From: an uncultured Bacteroidota bacterium
Lineage (GTDB): Bacteria > Bacteroidota > Bacteroidia > Bacteroidales > SZUA-534
Assembly (NCBI GenBank): GCA_946186925.1
Contig: CAMHPA010000006.1
Coordinates: 23,221-87,220 of the forward strand
Direction of reading: 5' to 3'
Length of the DNA stretch: 64,000 nucleotides
In this document: piece by piece, positions 49,750 to 61,300 of the stretch
How the letters are laid out: each line of letters starts with the position of its first letter
Position numbering within the stretch: the first letter of the stretch is position 1
Program-made: the position numbers and the translations under genes
The notes under the pieces: generated by a model
Seen by the model: the letters and a program-made list of their open reading frames with translations, nothing else
Database searches by the model: none
What the model was told of the DNA's origin: nothing

Positions 49750-50061
49750 TTAAGCTTTAATGTTTTCAATCTGAATTTGAGTGAACTGCTGACGGTGGCC
49801 GTTCATTTTCTGATAGCCTTTGCGGCGTTTCTTCTTGAACACCATCACTTTGTCACCCTTAACTTGAGTCAGCACCTTGGCCGACACTTTTGCGCCGTCA
49901 ACAACCGGCGTTCCTACTTTGATGTCGCCATCGTTATCAACCAACAAAACTTTGTCGAAATCGACAACTGCGCCATCCTCTGCTTCCAAACGGTGAACAA
50001 AAATCTTCGAGTCTTTCTCTACTTTGAATTGCTGACCGTTAATTTCAACTATTGCGTACAT
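49750..50061 (-). CDS. rplU: 50S ribosomal protein L21
   Basis: [30 protein letters not shown]..., [26 protein letters not shown]. Confidence 0.98.
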   Translation of the reverse strand: MYAIVEINGQQFKVEKDSKIFVHRLEAEDGAVVDFDKVLLVDNDGDIKVGTPVVDGAKVSAKVLTQVKGDKVMVFKKKRRKGYQKMNGHRQQFTQIQIENIKA

Positions 50062-50332
50062 ACTATTTATAGTGTTATATTTTCATAACTTTTGGACGGC
50101 AAAAGTAGAAAGTATTTTTCAACTTGCAAACATTTGAAACGATTAATCGGATTTTCTCAACATATTTTTTTTGACGCTATTTTTAGTCTATCATTGCGAT
50201 TGATATTCAGTAAGATGCGCGGTTGATAAAATTCTTTTCCAGATTTATTGCCATATAGAGGGTTGGCGGAATTATATATTTTTATATTTGCTCAACAGAT
50301 TAATGTCTGCTCAATAAATTAATGAATCGGCA

Positions 50333-50923
50333 ATGTCGAAGGTGAAACTCAAAGTTTTGGGGCTGTCGTGCAGCCAAACCCAGTCGGGTGCCTACGCGCT
50401 GATACTGTCGGAGGAGAACGGCAACCGCCGCATTCCGATTGTCATCGGCGGGTTCGAGGCGCAGGCCATCGCCATTGGTCTCGAAAGGCTTCATCCGCCG
50501 CGCCCGCTCACTCACGACCTCTTTGTCAATTTTGCCAAATCGTTCGATATTACCATCACCGAGGTTAACATTTACCACCTTGAGGAGGGTATTTTCTATT
50601 CCGAGCTTGTGTGTATGAACAACGGCTCGTACATTAAAATCGACGCCCGCACATCTGACGCCGTGGCGCTGGCCATCCGCTGCAACTGCCCAATCTACAC
50701 CACCGAGCAGATTATTGAGAAGGCCGGCATCGTGTTCAACGTGACCGAAGAACAGGCTGAGCCTGCCCAAAAGGAGCCGCAGCCGGCCGAGACAGGTGCT
50801 GACAAATATGAGAAGCTTGACATCAAGGAATTGAAAAAACTGCTCGACAAGTCAATATCGAACGAGGACTATGAGGAGGCCTCGCACATCCGCGACGAGA
50901 TTCAGCGGCGGGAAGGAAAATAA
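50333..50923 (+). CDS. Bifunctional nuclease (DUF151) family protein with C-terminal UvrB/UvrC motif
   Basis: 196 aa; RRIPIVIGGFEAQAIAIGLE, YIKIDARTSDAVALAIR; C-term LLDKSISNEDYEEASHIRDEIQRRE. Confidence 0.92.
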   Translation: MSKVKLKVLGLSCSQTQSGAYALILSEENGNRRIPIVIGGFEAQAIAIGLERLHPPRPLTHDLFVNFAKSFDITITEVNIYHLEEGIFYSELVCMNNGSYIKIDARTSDAVALAIRCNCPIYTTEQIIEKAGIVFNVTEEQAEPAQKEPQPAETGADKYEKLDIKELKKLLDKSISNEDYEEASHIRDEIQRREGK

Positions 50924-50960
50924 CACCAATAATAAATAGGAATACGGATTCATCTAAATA

Positions 50961-50986
50961 AAAAAGCGCCCCACAAGGGCGCTTTT
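50961..50986. terminator. Bidirectional intrinsic terminator
   Basis: AAAAAGCGCCCCACAAGGGCGCTTTT between convergent genes. Confidence 0.75.
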
Positions 50987-51040
50987 CTATTAATTGACTG
51001 ATTATTGTGTCTTTTGTCCGTAGTCTGATGTCCGTTGTCC

Positions 51041-53515
51041 TCAAAATCTTACCGTCACACTGCCCATTGCTGTGAAACCAGCCATTGGGATGAAGCCGAT
51101 TTGGTAGTAGCGGTTGTCGTTGGGGTGGCCGCCGCTCTCGTACACAGCCGAGTAAACCCAGCCGCTTGCGGCATAGTGGTGGTTGAACAAGTTGCTGAAA
51201 TTCAAGCCGAAAACAGCCTCTTTCAGCACACGTTTCGGCTTCAGGGTGTAACTCAGATTCAGGTTCGATGTGGTGTAGGCAGGCAGCGAGCGGTCTTTGT
51301 TCTCGGTGTTGTCGAGATACTGACGACTCACATAGTTGGTGTGCCAAACGGCCTGCCAGCCCTTGAGGTGGAAGTTCACAAAGCCGTTTACAATGGCCGA
51401 TGGCGAGAAAGCCAGCGTTGAGTTGTCGTAGTGAAAAGAACGGAAACCATCCAAATTACCGTCAATGTGATAGTTCTCAATAGCATATTGCACCATCGCT
51501 TCATCTAAAACGCCATTTTCATCCAAATAGTTGTCATAGACGTCATCCCAGTCTTCAGCCATCTCGTCAAAGTCCTTTATCTTGTTGATGCTCAGTGCGG
51601 CGTTACCCTCAATGGTGAGCCACTCGGTGATGTCAACGGCAGCCTGAAGTTCGGCGCCTGCGCGGTACGAGTCCTTGATGTTGGTGGTGAGTTTCTCGCC
51701 GATGTCGCTCTGCGCGCCCGTCTGCACAAATTGGTCGGTGTAGTCCATAAAATAGAAGTTGGCGCCCGCGCGGACAGCCTCACCAGCAAACTGATAACCA
51801 AGTTCATAGTCGAACATTTGCTCGGCTTTTGGCGCAGGATACGAACCATTGTCGGTGAAGTTGTTGCGCTCGGGCTCGCGATGGCTCAGCGCCACCGAAC
51901 CATAGACGCGGTGGGCGTCGGTGCGCCACGAGAAGCCAGCCTTTGGGTTCACAAAATTGTATTTCTCGTCGATGTTGAGCGGTTGGTTGTAGAGGCCGCT
52001 CTTGTCGTCGTAAAATTTGTCGTTGATGCCGTCGGTGGCGTAGCCCACGTGACGGAACTGAACGTCGGCAAACACGTCGAAGCCCTCGGTCAGGTGCAGG
52101 GCCGTTTTCGCGAAAGCGCTACCGTCGAACTTGTTGGCGTCAGAGTCGTAATATTTGTGGTCGCCGTCGGCCAAATACTTGTCGGCCACGGTTTTATCTT
52201 TGATGTAGTTGAGGTAGCCGAAGTGGTTGCCATTGAAATTCTGCACCGACGCGCCGCCGATAATATCCAGCAAATCATTGGTATAGTTGATGTTCCAAAC
52301 CACGCCGTAGGTGTTCTGCGAGAGGCCCTTCTTGCGCACAAAATCGGTCTTTTTGATGCTGTTGCCCTCGGCGTCTTTCGCACTCAAACCGTATTTTTTG
52401 AGTTTGTTGTTGGGGCGGAACTCCTCGTAGTAGCCGTAGCCGTAAGTGTAATGCAATGAGGCAGTTGTGGCCAGATTATCGTTTATCTGCCAAGCCGCCG
52501 ACAGAATGTTATGGTCTTGCCAGAAGTTGTCGGTGGTGCGGTCCCAAAACGAGCCGTCGGCCATTTGATAGCGTTGGGTGGTGTACTCATACGGTTTGCC
52601 AACCGTTTTCTGCTCTAAAGGCGTGATAGTCAACGATTCATAGAGCGAATTGAACTTGCCCAGGCCAGCGTCCCACATATCCTCGTAGGTTTTGATGCCC
52701 GTCCGCTCGCCATAGATGCCGTCCATAATGCTCAAATCATCGTTGCCCGCCGTCACGCCGTTCCAAGCCTGACCAGTACGCTCAAAATTGCCGATGTTTT
52801 TGTATCTAACTTGCAGATTGTCAGTCTGCCAGGTGATGCCGCCATAGTACGAGCCGCTGTTGGCGCTTGTGCCGTGGATGTAGCCGTCGGTGCGCGTTTG
52901 ATGGTAGGCACCGTCGATTATCAAACTATTGAACAACAGGCCAGTAGAAGCCTTGCCGCCAAAGTTGACGGTGTTGAACGAGCCGTATGAAACCGACAGT
53001 TCAACGCCTGCCGTCTGCATAGGCAACGCCGACGACAGAGCCACCGTTCCGCCGAAAGCGCCGTCGCCGTTGGTCGATGAGCCCACGCCGCGCTGAATCT
53101 GCACGCTGCCCAAGAGCGAGCCGTAAGAGTTCATATTGGCCCAAAAAACGCACTGGTCTTCGGGCGAGTTGAGCGGCACACCGTCGAGCGTGACGTTGAT
53201 GCGCGAGTCGCCCGCACCGCGGATGCGCATATAGGTGGTGCCTGTGCCAAGGCCGTTCTCACTCCACGCAAGCACGCCAGGCGTCTGCGAGAACAGGAAC
53301 GGCAGCTCGCGGCCCGTCTTCGAGAACTCGTTGAGTTCCGTTTTTTTGATGTTCGACACTGCAAACGGCGCGTTCTGCTGAGCCCGCACACCGTTAATCA
53401 CAACCTCTTGCAACTGCTCGGCTTTAATCACGGTGTCAGGTTGCGCGGCCTCCTGTGCCACGGCGCCAACAGCCGTCATCGATGCAATTGTAACGAATAG
53501 AAATTCCCTTTTCAT
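51041..53515 (-). CDS. TonB-dependent receptor, probable thiamine uptake
   Basis: 824 aa; plug with TTYMRIRGAGDSRINVTLDGVPLNSPED, C-terminal F; downstream of TPP riboswitch. Confidence 0.93.
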   Translation of the reverse strand: MKREFLFVTIASMTAVGAVAQEAAQPDTVIKAEQLQEVVINGVRAQQNAPFAVSNIKKTELNEFSKTGRELPFLFSQTPGVLAWSENGLGTGTTYMRIRGAGDSRINVTLDGVPLNSPEDQCVFWANMNSYGSLLGSVQIQRGVGSSTNGDGAFGGTVALSSALPMQTAGVELSVSYGSFNTVNFGGKASTGLLFNSLIIDGAYHQTRTDGYIHGTSANSGSYYGGITWQTDNLQVRYKNIGNFERTGQAWNGVTAGNDDLSIMDGIYGERTGIKTYEDMWDAGLGKFNSLYESLTITPLEQKTVGKPYEYTTQRYQMADGSFWDRTTDNFWQDHNILSAAWQINDNLATTASLHYTYGYGYYEEFRPNNKLKKYGLSAKDAEGNSIKKTDFVRKKGLSQNTYGVVWNINYTNDLLDIIGGASVQNFNGNHFGYLNYIKDKTVADKYLADGDHKYYDSDANKFDGSAFAKTALHLTEGFDVFADVQFRHVGYATDGINDKFYDDKSGLYNQPLNIDEKYNFVNPKAGFSWRTDAHRVYGSVALSHREPERNNFTDNGSYPAPKAEQMFDYELGYQFAGEAVRAGANFYFMDYTDQFVQTGAQSDIGEKLTTNIKDSYRAGAELQAAVDITEWLTIEGNAALSINKIKDFDEMAEDWDDVYDNYLDENGVLDEAMVQYAIENYHIDGNLDGFRSFHYDNSTLAFSPSAIVNGFVNFHLKGWQAVWHTNYVSRQYLDNTENKDRSLPAYTTSNLNLSYTLKPKRVLKEAVFGLNFSNLFNHHYAASGWVYSAVYESGGHPNDNRYYQIGFIPMAGFTAMGSVTVRF

Positions 53516-53599
53516 CTTTTTAAATTTTTAAAAATTAGTTAGTAAAAAAGATTGAAATGGGGGTAATGAAAGAATTATACTGGTTTGGCTTCTGATTGG

Positions 53600-53690
53600 A
53601 AATCAAAGCCTTATCCCTACGACGGCATTACCCGTATCAGGTTCAAAGGGTATAATCTCAGCCGCAAGCGGCACCCCATTCTTTTCGGGG
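53600..53690 (-). ncRNA. TPP (THI-box) riboswitch
   Basis: Minus strand GGGGTGCCGCTTGCGGCTGAGATTATACCCTTTGAACCTGATACGGGTAATGCCGTCGTAGGGATAAG. Confidence 0.95.
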
Positions 53691-53700
53691 CGCAAAGGTA
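53691..53700 (-). promoter_or_regulatory. -7 box (TACCTTTGCG) of the TPP-controlled transcript
   Basis: Matches Bacteroidetes TAnnTTTG consensus just upstream of the riboswitch. Confidence 0.6.
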
Positions 53701-53815
53701 GAAATTTATCGGACCGACAATACATAGGGCGATATTTTTCGCGCGGTTAACACAATTGAGACACTGTTTCTGAACGCAGATGACGCAGATTGAACGGATT
53801 TACACAGATTTTAAT

Positions 53816-54041
53816 CTCTAACCCAAATTTATCCAAACATAGCGTCATGGGGCACTAACCGATTCTTTCCGATTCAAACCGAATGTTATCCGCTAGCGGA
53901 TAATGGTTGGGGGTATCGCTTCGCAAAAAATCGCACAGATTATGCGGAAAACACTGATTTACACAGATTTTTCTCTAACCAAACTAACCCGAATTTATCC
54001 AAACAAATTTTGGTTTCAGTTTGGATGCGTTTGGTTAGAAA
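53816..54041. repeat. Intergenic imperfect inverted repeats and 18-bp perfect palindrome TTATCCGCTAGCGGATAA (53886-53903)
   Basis: Direct reading; same CTAACC...GGTTAG family as 6881, 12527, 14791 and 17369. Confidence 0.7.
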
Positions 54042-54328
54042 AAAATATATGCGTTTTCGCTACGCGAGAAATTAGGACAAATTTGATTATAAAATTTGTA
54101 AAAAATTGATAATGTGAATTTTGTAAAATTTTATCTTTAAATTTTCGAACAATTTCCGCCCGCCAGGGCGCCCCCAACCCCAAAACGCCTGCGTTTTAAA
54201 AATTACCGTGTTTTCAGTGAGTTCCGTGGTAAACATTTTTTGTGGTTAGAACCAAAAATCCGCGTTTTCGACCTAAAAATCACTCAAAAATCGCCCAAAA
54301 AAGCCCCTTTTTTGCCCATTTTCAAAAA

Positions 54329-54406
54329 CCGTTCGTTAAGTCAAACCCGCCGTTCGTTAAGTCAAACCCGCCGTTCATTCGCCAAAACCCGCCGTTCATT
54401 TTTCGG
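54329..54406. repeat. 21-bp tandem repeat (CCGTTCGTTAAGTCAAACCCG), ~3.7 copies
   Basis: Two identical units, one diverged, one partial. Confidence 0.9.
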
Positions 54407-55249
54407 CTATTGTTTTTTTTTAATGCCGTTCCGACTTTTGAAAAGTTAGAAAATGAGGAGAATGGATTTAGGAGTTAGGAATTAGGAATTAGGATTTAGA
54501 AATGAGGAGTTAGGATTTAGAAATTAGGAATGAGCAATTAAGTTTCTAAACTTTTAACCCTCTAAACTTTAAACTTAAAACATAAACTATGGAAAATCGG
54601 ATGATTAAAAGCACAACGAGCGCCGCAAGCGGAAAAGTGAAAGTGGCAAGCAGCAAACTGGCCAACTTGAAACTCACCACATATATTATTGTCAGAAACC
54701 AAATTGCTAAACAATTGATGCCATGATTATTGCAACCATTATCGTTTTGTTTGCGACCTTCAAACTGCACTGCGCAGCGAGGGAAGGCGATTTATCGCGC
54801 CAGAATTAACTACGCGGCGGAACAATTTGGCAACCGAATGATTTACAATTTATGAAAACAAGAGGCAGACATAAAACATTTGGCGTGGCGGCGCACAGGG
54901 TGCGCAGGTACATTGCACGTCTGCTGTCGGTTGTGCGCAATAGCCAATCGCGTTATCTTGTTGCAAACCAGCAATTTACCCTCCATCACACAGTATCTTG
55001 CTGTAAATTAACCTTTTTCACACACTCTATATATTCCCTACTTAAGGAAAAAATGTTGTCTGCCTTGCCCGACGGCCAGACCCTTGTTTTGTGGTTGGCC
55101 GCCAGCGGGGCGCTGCTGCACTGCACAAACATGCACGGCCGCGACGCTACCAGCGCCGAAGGGTGCCAAACAATGCGGGGACGCACCGCGTGCGCCCGCA
55201 ACTGGCACCATTGTTAATACGGTGCATGATAGGGACGGTGCATTCCATG

Positions 55250-55277
55250 GTAGAGACGTGCCATGGCGCGTCTCTAC
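55250..55277. repeat. 28-bp near-perfect palindrome GTAGAGACGTGCCATGGCGCGTCTCTAC
   Basis: 9-bp outer arms, 8-bp palindromic core GCCATGGC; adjoining degenerate partial copy. Confidence 0.85.
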
Positions 55278-55336
55278 AACAGAAACAATATCAAACACAT
55301 AAACAATTTATTATTCATTCTAAATTTTTAACGATT

Positions 55337-58300
55337 ATGCGAAAGATTAAACAATTTTTACTGACAACGGCGGAGTCTCCCCAAAGCGGCAGACGCGCCC
55401 TAAGCGGACTATTCAAGTCCAAAGCAATGAAATGTTTGCTTACAACGTTGTTGCTGCTAGGCAGCACACTGACATCGTGGGCGGTGCGGGAAATTTACGA
55501 TTTACCTACAGAACAGCCTGTCTTAATTGATGAAAGCAACTATCAGCAATATGGGCTGACAAGTGAGTACATCGGTTATCGTGGCCTCTCGAAACCCCAG
55601 CACCTTTATTGGATGACTGACATGGGACGAGGACGCGCTCCAATAAACTACGTTTTGCTTAATGACATTGTAATGAACAGCGGCAGCGGCACCAAAAAGA
55701 GATGGGTACCTCTTGGTGGTCGGGTTTATAATAGAGTCATTCATTCTAATGGTACCCTTGAAGTGAGTCTAAACGAGGAAAGGGCATATACGGGCACTTT
55801 CGATGGCAATGGCCATACTATCAGTGGTTTGTATTTTGATAATACAGGATCAATATTAATGATTACCCAAGAAGAAAGCAATGACTACGCCGTCTCATAC
55901 GAGTTTGTAGCAGGGCCAAAAGTGGGCTTTATTGGAGTGGCAAATGGAGCCACCATCAAGAATTTGGGAATAATTAATGCCACTATTATCAACGATGATA
56001 ATTATGTAGGTGGCATTGTCGGTTACTGTATTAATTCGTCTGCCGAAAATTATAACGGGCCCACAACAATAACCAACTGCTGGTTCGAAGGAGTAGTGAG
56101 GGGAAAAAATAATACTGGTGGCATTTGCGGCTATGGTGGCAATATAACCAAATGCTACAACACAGGAACGGTTTCGGGGGCTTACTATACTGGCGGCATT
56201 TGCGGCTATGGTGGCAATATAACCAACTGCTACAACACAGGAGCGGTTTCGGGTTCTGCCTATACTGGCGGCATTTGCGGTAATGGTGGCACCCAAAACA
56301 ACTGCTACACCACAGGAATGGTTTCGAGTTCAAGTAGTTATTTCGGCGGCATTTGCGGTAGTTCTGGCACCCAAAACAACTGCTACTATTTGGAAGGCAG
56401 CTGCTCTAGACGCGGCGGTGGTGTTTCTGCCACAGCTGATGAGTTTGCAAGCGGCAAAATCGCTTACTTGCTGAACGGCAACACATTCGATGGCACAACA
56501 TGGCGGCAGACTTTGTTCACCGATGCCGCACCTTTGCTTGCTGCAAGCCACAAAGCAGTTACTGGATATATTAATGAAGTTGATAATGTCATAACAACCT
56601 ATGGCAATGTTGCTCTTTCCACCGACTACACCGTTGGCGAAGGCAAAACACTGATTATTCCTGAAGGAGCGACGGTAACAACCATTGGTTCATCAAAAAT
56701 CATCAACAACGGCACCCTGATTGTCGAAGGCACCATTTCGGGCAACAATTTGGATGGAAACGGCGCTTTCTACTACGCCCAACTTGATGATGCCGATGTA
56801 ACTCTGAACACTGTAAGTGTTCCCTATAAAGGTTCGGCCTACACCGTCGGCGACCTCGATGTAAGTTATGCCTCGCGCATCTATAAAGGTAAGACTTTCA
56901 CCTACAGCAACACTGCCACAATGACTTATCAGAACAACACCAACTGCGGAACGGCAACCGTAACGTGGAACGGAAGCGTAACTCGTGAGTTCACAATCGC
57001 GCCAAAGGCGGTTACTACCCCCACAGTAGAGTTGAGCGCAACGGTGTTCACCTACAGCGGCAACGAACAGAAGCCTACCGTTACTTTGAAAGACGGAGAA
57101 ACGGTGATTGACCCCTCAGAGTACACCGTAACCTATCCCAGTGATGTGGTGAACGAAGGCGACAAAACCATCACCATCACCGATAACGAGGGTGGAAACT
57201 ATATCATTAGCGAGTGCTCGGCCGAATATTCAATCGTCCTGGATCCCGAGATTGTTGACGGATTCTATCAAATTGGCAACGCTAAGCAACTCGCCTGGTT
57301 TGCCAATTTGGTCAATAGTGGCACAACCAACGCCAATGCCGTATTGGTGTCGAACATTGTGGTCAACAGCAACGTGCTTGCAACCGACGGCTCGCTCAAC
57401 GACGACGGCAGCAACTTCTCCGTCTGGACACCCATAGGCACCAGCAGCCGGAAATACACTGGCACCTTCAACGGCCAAGGGTACACCGTAAGTGGTTTGT
57501 ATTACAATAACAGCACAACCTCGTATGTGGGTTTGTTTGGCTGTGCCGATGGCGCAACCATCACCAAAGTTGGAGTTGTTGACTCTTATCTGAAAGGCAA
57601 CCAATATGTTGGCGGAATCTGCGGCAATGGTGGAACAATAATTGGCTGCCATAATGCCTCAAACGTTTCGGGTAATAGCAATGTTGGCGGAATATGCGGC
57701 AATGGCGGAACACAAACAAGTTGCTATAGCATTGGAACTGTATCCGGCTCTGCCATTTGCGGCAATGGCGGCACACAAACCCTTTGCTATTATCTCACAG
57801 GCAGTGCAACATCGGCCGGGGGTGGTTCTAATGCTAGTAAAATCGCGTTTACAAACGGCGAAGCAGCCTATATGCTCAACGGCAACACAAGCGAGGGTGA
57901 CATTCTTTGGTACCAAGACATTGGCGCAGACGCAATGCCGACAACAAACAACCGGCACGGAATAGTATATTATTCCAACTACCTTTATGGCAACGGCATC
58001 TGCCCTACGCAGATTGCCGATGCAGCGCAAGCCGAGGCGCTGGGTCTTTCAAGTAGTTATGTCGGTTATTACGCTATAGGCAGTGCAGATGAACTCTATG
58101 GTTTTTCCGAATTAGTTAAAAGAGGCACCACAAGTGCCAATGGAGTTCTTACTGATGACATTGTTGTGAACCGAAATGTGCTTAATGAGGACGGCACACT
58201 TAATGGCGACGGAAGTAATTTCCGTAAATGGATTCCAATAGGAACTAGCGGTAACTCATATCTTGGCAAATTCAATGGTAATGGCCATACTGTAAGCGGT

Positions 58301-61300
58301 TTGTATTTCGATGACAGCGAGGCAAATAATGTCGGATTGTTCGGCTATCTTAATACAAACTCCTACAATGGTGGCAGTATTGAAGATGTGGGTGTTGTTG
58401 ATTCTTATTTCAATGGTTATCAAAATGTTGGCGGAATATGCGGTTATGTTCTATCTTCTAATAGTTATGGTTGTAGTATATTTAGATGTTATAGCACAAG
58501 CACTATTTCGGGCTGGCGTAATGTTGGCGGTATCTGCGGATATAGCAGTAGTGAGATAAATTATATAACGCACTGTTACAATGCGGGATCTGTTTCGGGA
58601 TATTATGAAGTTGGTGGTATTTGTGGATCAGGAAGTTACTATGGTACCGTACCAGTGAATTGTTGTTTCAATGTAGGAAGCGTCTCTGCAACAAATTATT
58701 ATGATGCTGATGGCATTTGTCCTCACGCAGGAGAAAAGATTAAATGTTATAGCCTTGAAAATAGCGCCCCAACATTGCTAAGCAGTAGTACAATAATCGC
58801 ATCAGCGAGCGAGTTTGCAAGCGGTAAAATCGCATATTTGATAGGGGGGTATTTCCGCCAAACATTGTTTTCCGATGCATATCCATCATTCAACAAAAAT
58901 AGCAACTGGGTTACTGGATATATAGATGAGGATGGTGATGTGTTAACTGTAGTAGGCAATCCGGTTCTTACTACAAACTATACGATTGCCGAAGGTAAAA
59001 CTTTAGTTATTCCTGAAGGAACCTCTTATGATGATCGCCCCTCGATTGAAACTACTGGCGATGCCGTGATAACCAACAACGGAACAATCATTTGCAATGG
59101 TACCATTACAGGCAACGATTTGGCTGGAAACGGCAGTTTCATCTTTGAGAATCTCACTTCAAATGATGTTATTCTGAACACCGCGAGTTACCCATACAAA
59201 GGCACAGCCTACACACTCGAAGACGGACTCGATATTACTATCAGCCGTGTAATGTGTGGAAAAACATTCACTTATTACAACCCTGAAACGCCCTTGGAAG
59301 TTGTATATTACAACAATGTCAATGTGGGCACAACGGCAAGCATATCTTGGAGAAAAACGTTTTGGTCAGAACAATATTCGGAATATAATTATAGACAATA
59401 TGCCTACAAAACATTCTCAATCACCCCGAAAGAGGTAGAACTTGTTTGGTTACAAAGCGAATTGCCTTACAGCGGCGAGGCACAAGCCCCGACAGCCACG
59501 GTTGGCAATCTGATTGGCAACGATGTGTGCGAAGTAACCGTTGAGGGCGCACAAACGGCCGTTGGCGGCCCATACACAGCCACAGCAACGGCTTTGAGCA
59601 ACGATAACTACACACTGCCAGAAGACGCTACTATGGAGTTCAGCATTTTGTCGAAGACAGTTTCGAACCCAACCATAGTGTTGAGTGCCAACACATTCAC
59701 CTACAATGGTCAGGCTCAAACGCCAACCGTGACAGTGAAAGACGGCGAGACAACAATTGACCCTTCGGAATATAGAGTAACAATGTCTGACGATGTTACA
59801 AACGTCGGCCAGAAAACCGTTACCATCAGCAATGTTAGCGGCAACTACAACGTCAGCGGCTCGGCAATCTTCACAATCAACCCGAAGGAGGTTACAAATC
59901 CGACAATCGCGCTGAGCGCAACATCGTACACCTACAATGGCTCGGCTCAGACACCGACCGTGACTGTAAAAGACGGAGAAACAACCATTCCAACATCGGA
60001 ATACACTGTTAGTTACCCGACCGATGTTATCAACGCTGGCTCGAAAACCGTTACCATCAGCAATGTTAGCGGCAACTACACCGTCAGCAGCGGCTCGGCA
60101 ACCTTCACAATCAACCCGAAGGAGGTTACGAACCCGACAATCGAGTTGAGTGCAACAGAGTTCACCTACAACGGCTCGGCTCAGACACCGACCGTGACTG
60201 TAAAAGACGGAGAAACAACCATTCCAACATCGGAATACACCGTTAGTTACAGCAGCAACACCAATGCTGGAACGGCAACGGTAACTATTACCGACAAAGC
60301 CAATGGAAACTACACCGTCAGCAACTGCTCGGCAACCTTCACAATCAACCCGAAGGTGGTTTCGAACCCGACAATCGCGTTGAGCGCAACAGAGTTCACC
60401 TACGACGGCTCGGCAAAAACTCCGACGGTTTCATCAGTGAAAGATGGCTCAACAATCATTAATTCAGACGAATACACCGTTAGTTACAGCAACAACACCA
60501 ATGCTGGAACGGCAAAAGTAACAATTACCGACAAGGCCAACGGCAATTACACTGTCAGCGGCTCGGCAACGTTCACTATCAGCCCGAAGGTGGTTTCAAG
60601 CCCGACCATCGCGTTGAGCCAGACTTCGTACACCTACGACGGCTCGGCTAAAACACCGACTGTTTCATCGGTGAAAGATGGTTCAACAACCATTGCATCA
60701 GGCGAATACACCGTTAGTTACAGCAACAACACCAATGCTGGCACGGCAACCGTAACCATCGCCGACAAGGCCAACGGCAACTACACTGTCAGCGGCTCGG
60801 CAACGTTCACCATCAGCCCGAAGGAGGTTTCTAGCCCGACAATCGAGTTGAGCCAGACTTCGTACACCTACGACGGCTCGGCTAAAACTCCGACTGTCAC
60901 ATCGGTGAAAGATGGTTCAACAATCATTGCATCAGGCGAATACACCGTTAGTTACAGCAACAACACCAATGCTGGAACGGCAACCGTAACCATCGCCGAC
61001 AAGGCCAACGGCAACTACACCGTCAGGGGCGAGGCAAACTTCACAATCAGTCCGAAGGTGGTTTCAAGCCCGACAATCGAATTTAGCGATGCGGAGATTA
61101 CCTACACTGGTTCGGCTCTGACTCCGACCATCACTGTAAAGGACGGCTCAACCGTTATTCCAACATCGGAATACACCGTTAGTTACAGCAACAACACCAA
61201 TGCTGGAACGGCCAACCTGACCATCACCAACAATGCCAACGGCAACTACACCGTCAGCGGCGAGGCAACCTTCACCATCAATCCAAAGTCCGTTTCTAAC

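Noticed and set aside
54329-54406. Possible CRISPR array
   Set aside because: Repeats are contiguous without unique spacers, and no cas genes are present.
54240-54478. Overlapping ORFs with SLSQTRR / FVKSNPP repeats
   Set aside because: Produced by the 21-bp DNA tandem repeat; no upstream or domain support.
54852-55217. 121-aa plus-strand ORF
   Set aside because: Sits in repeat-rich intergenic DNA; no recognisable domain or coding pattern.
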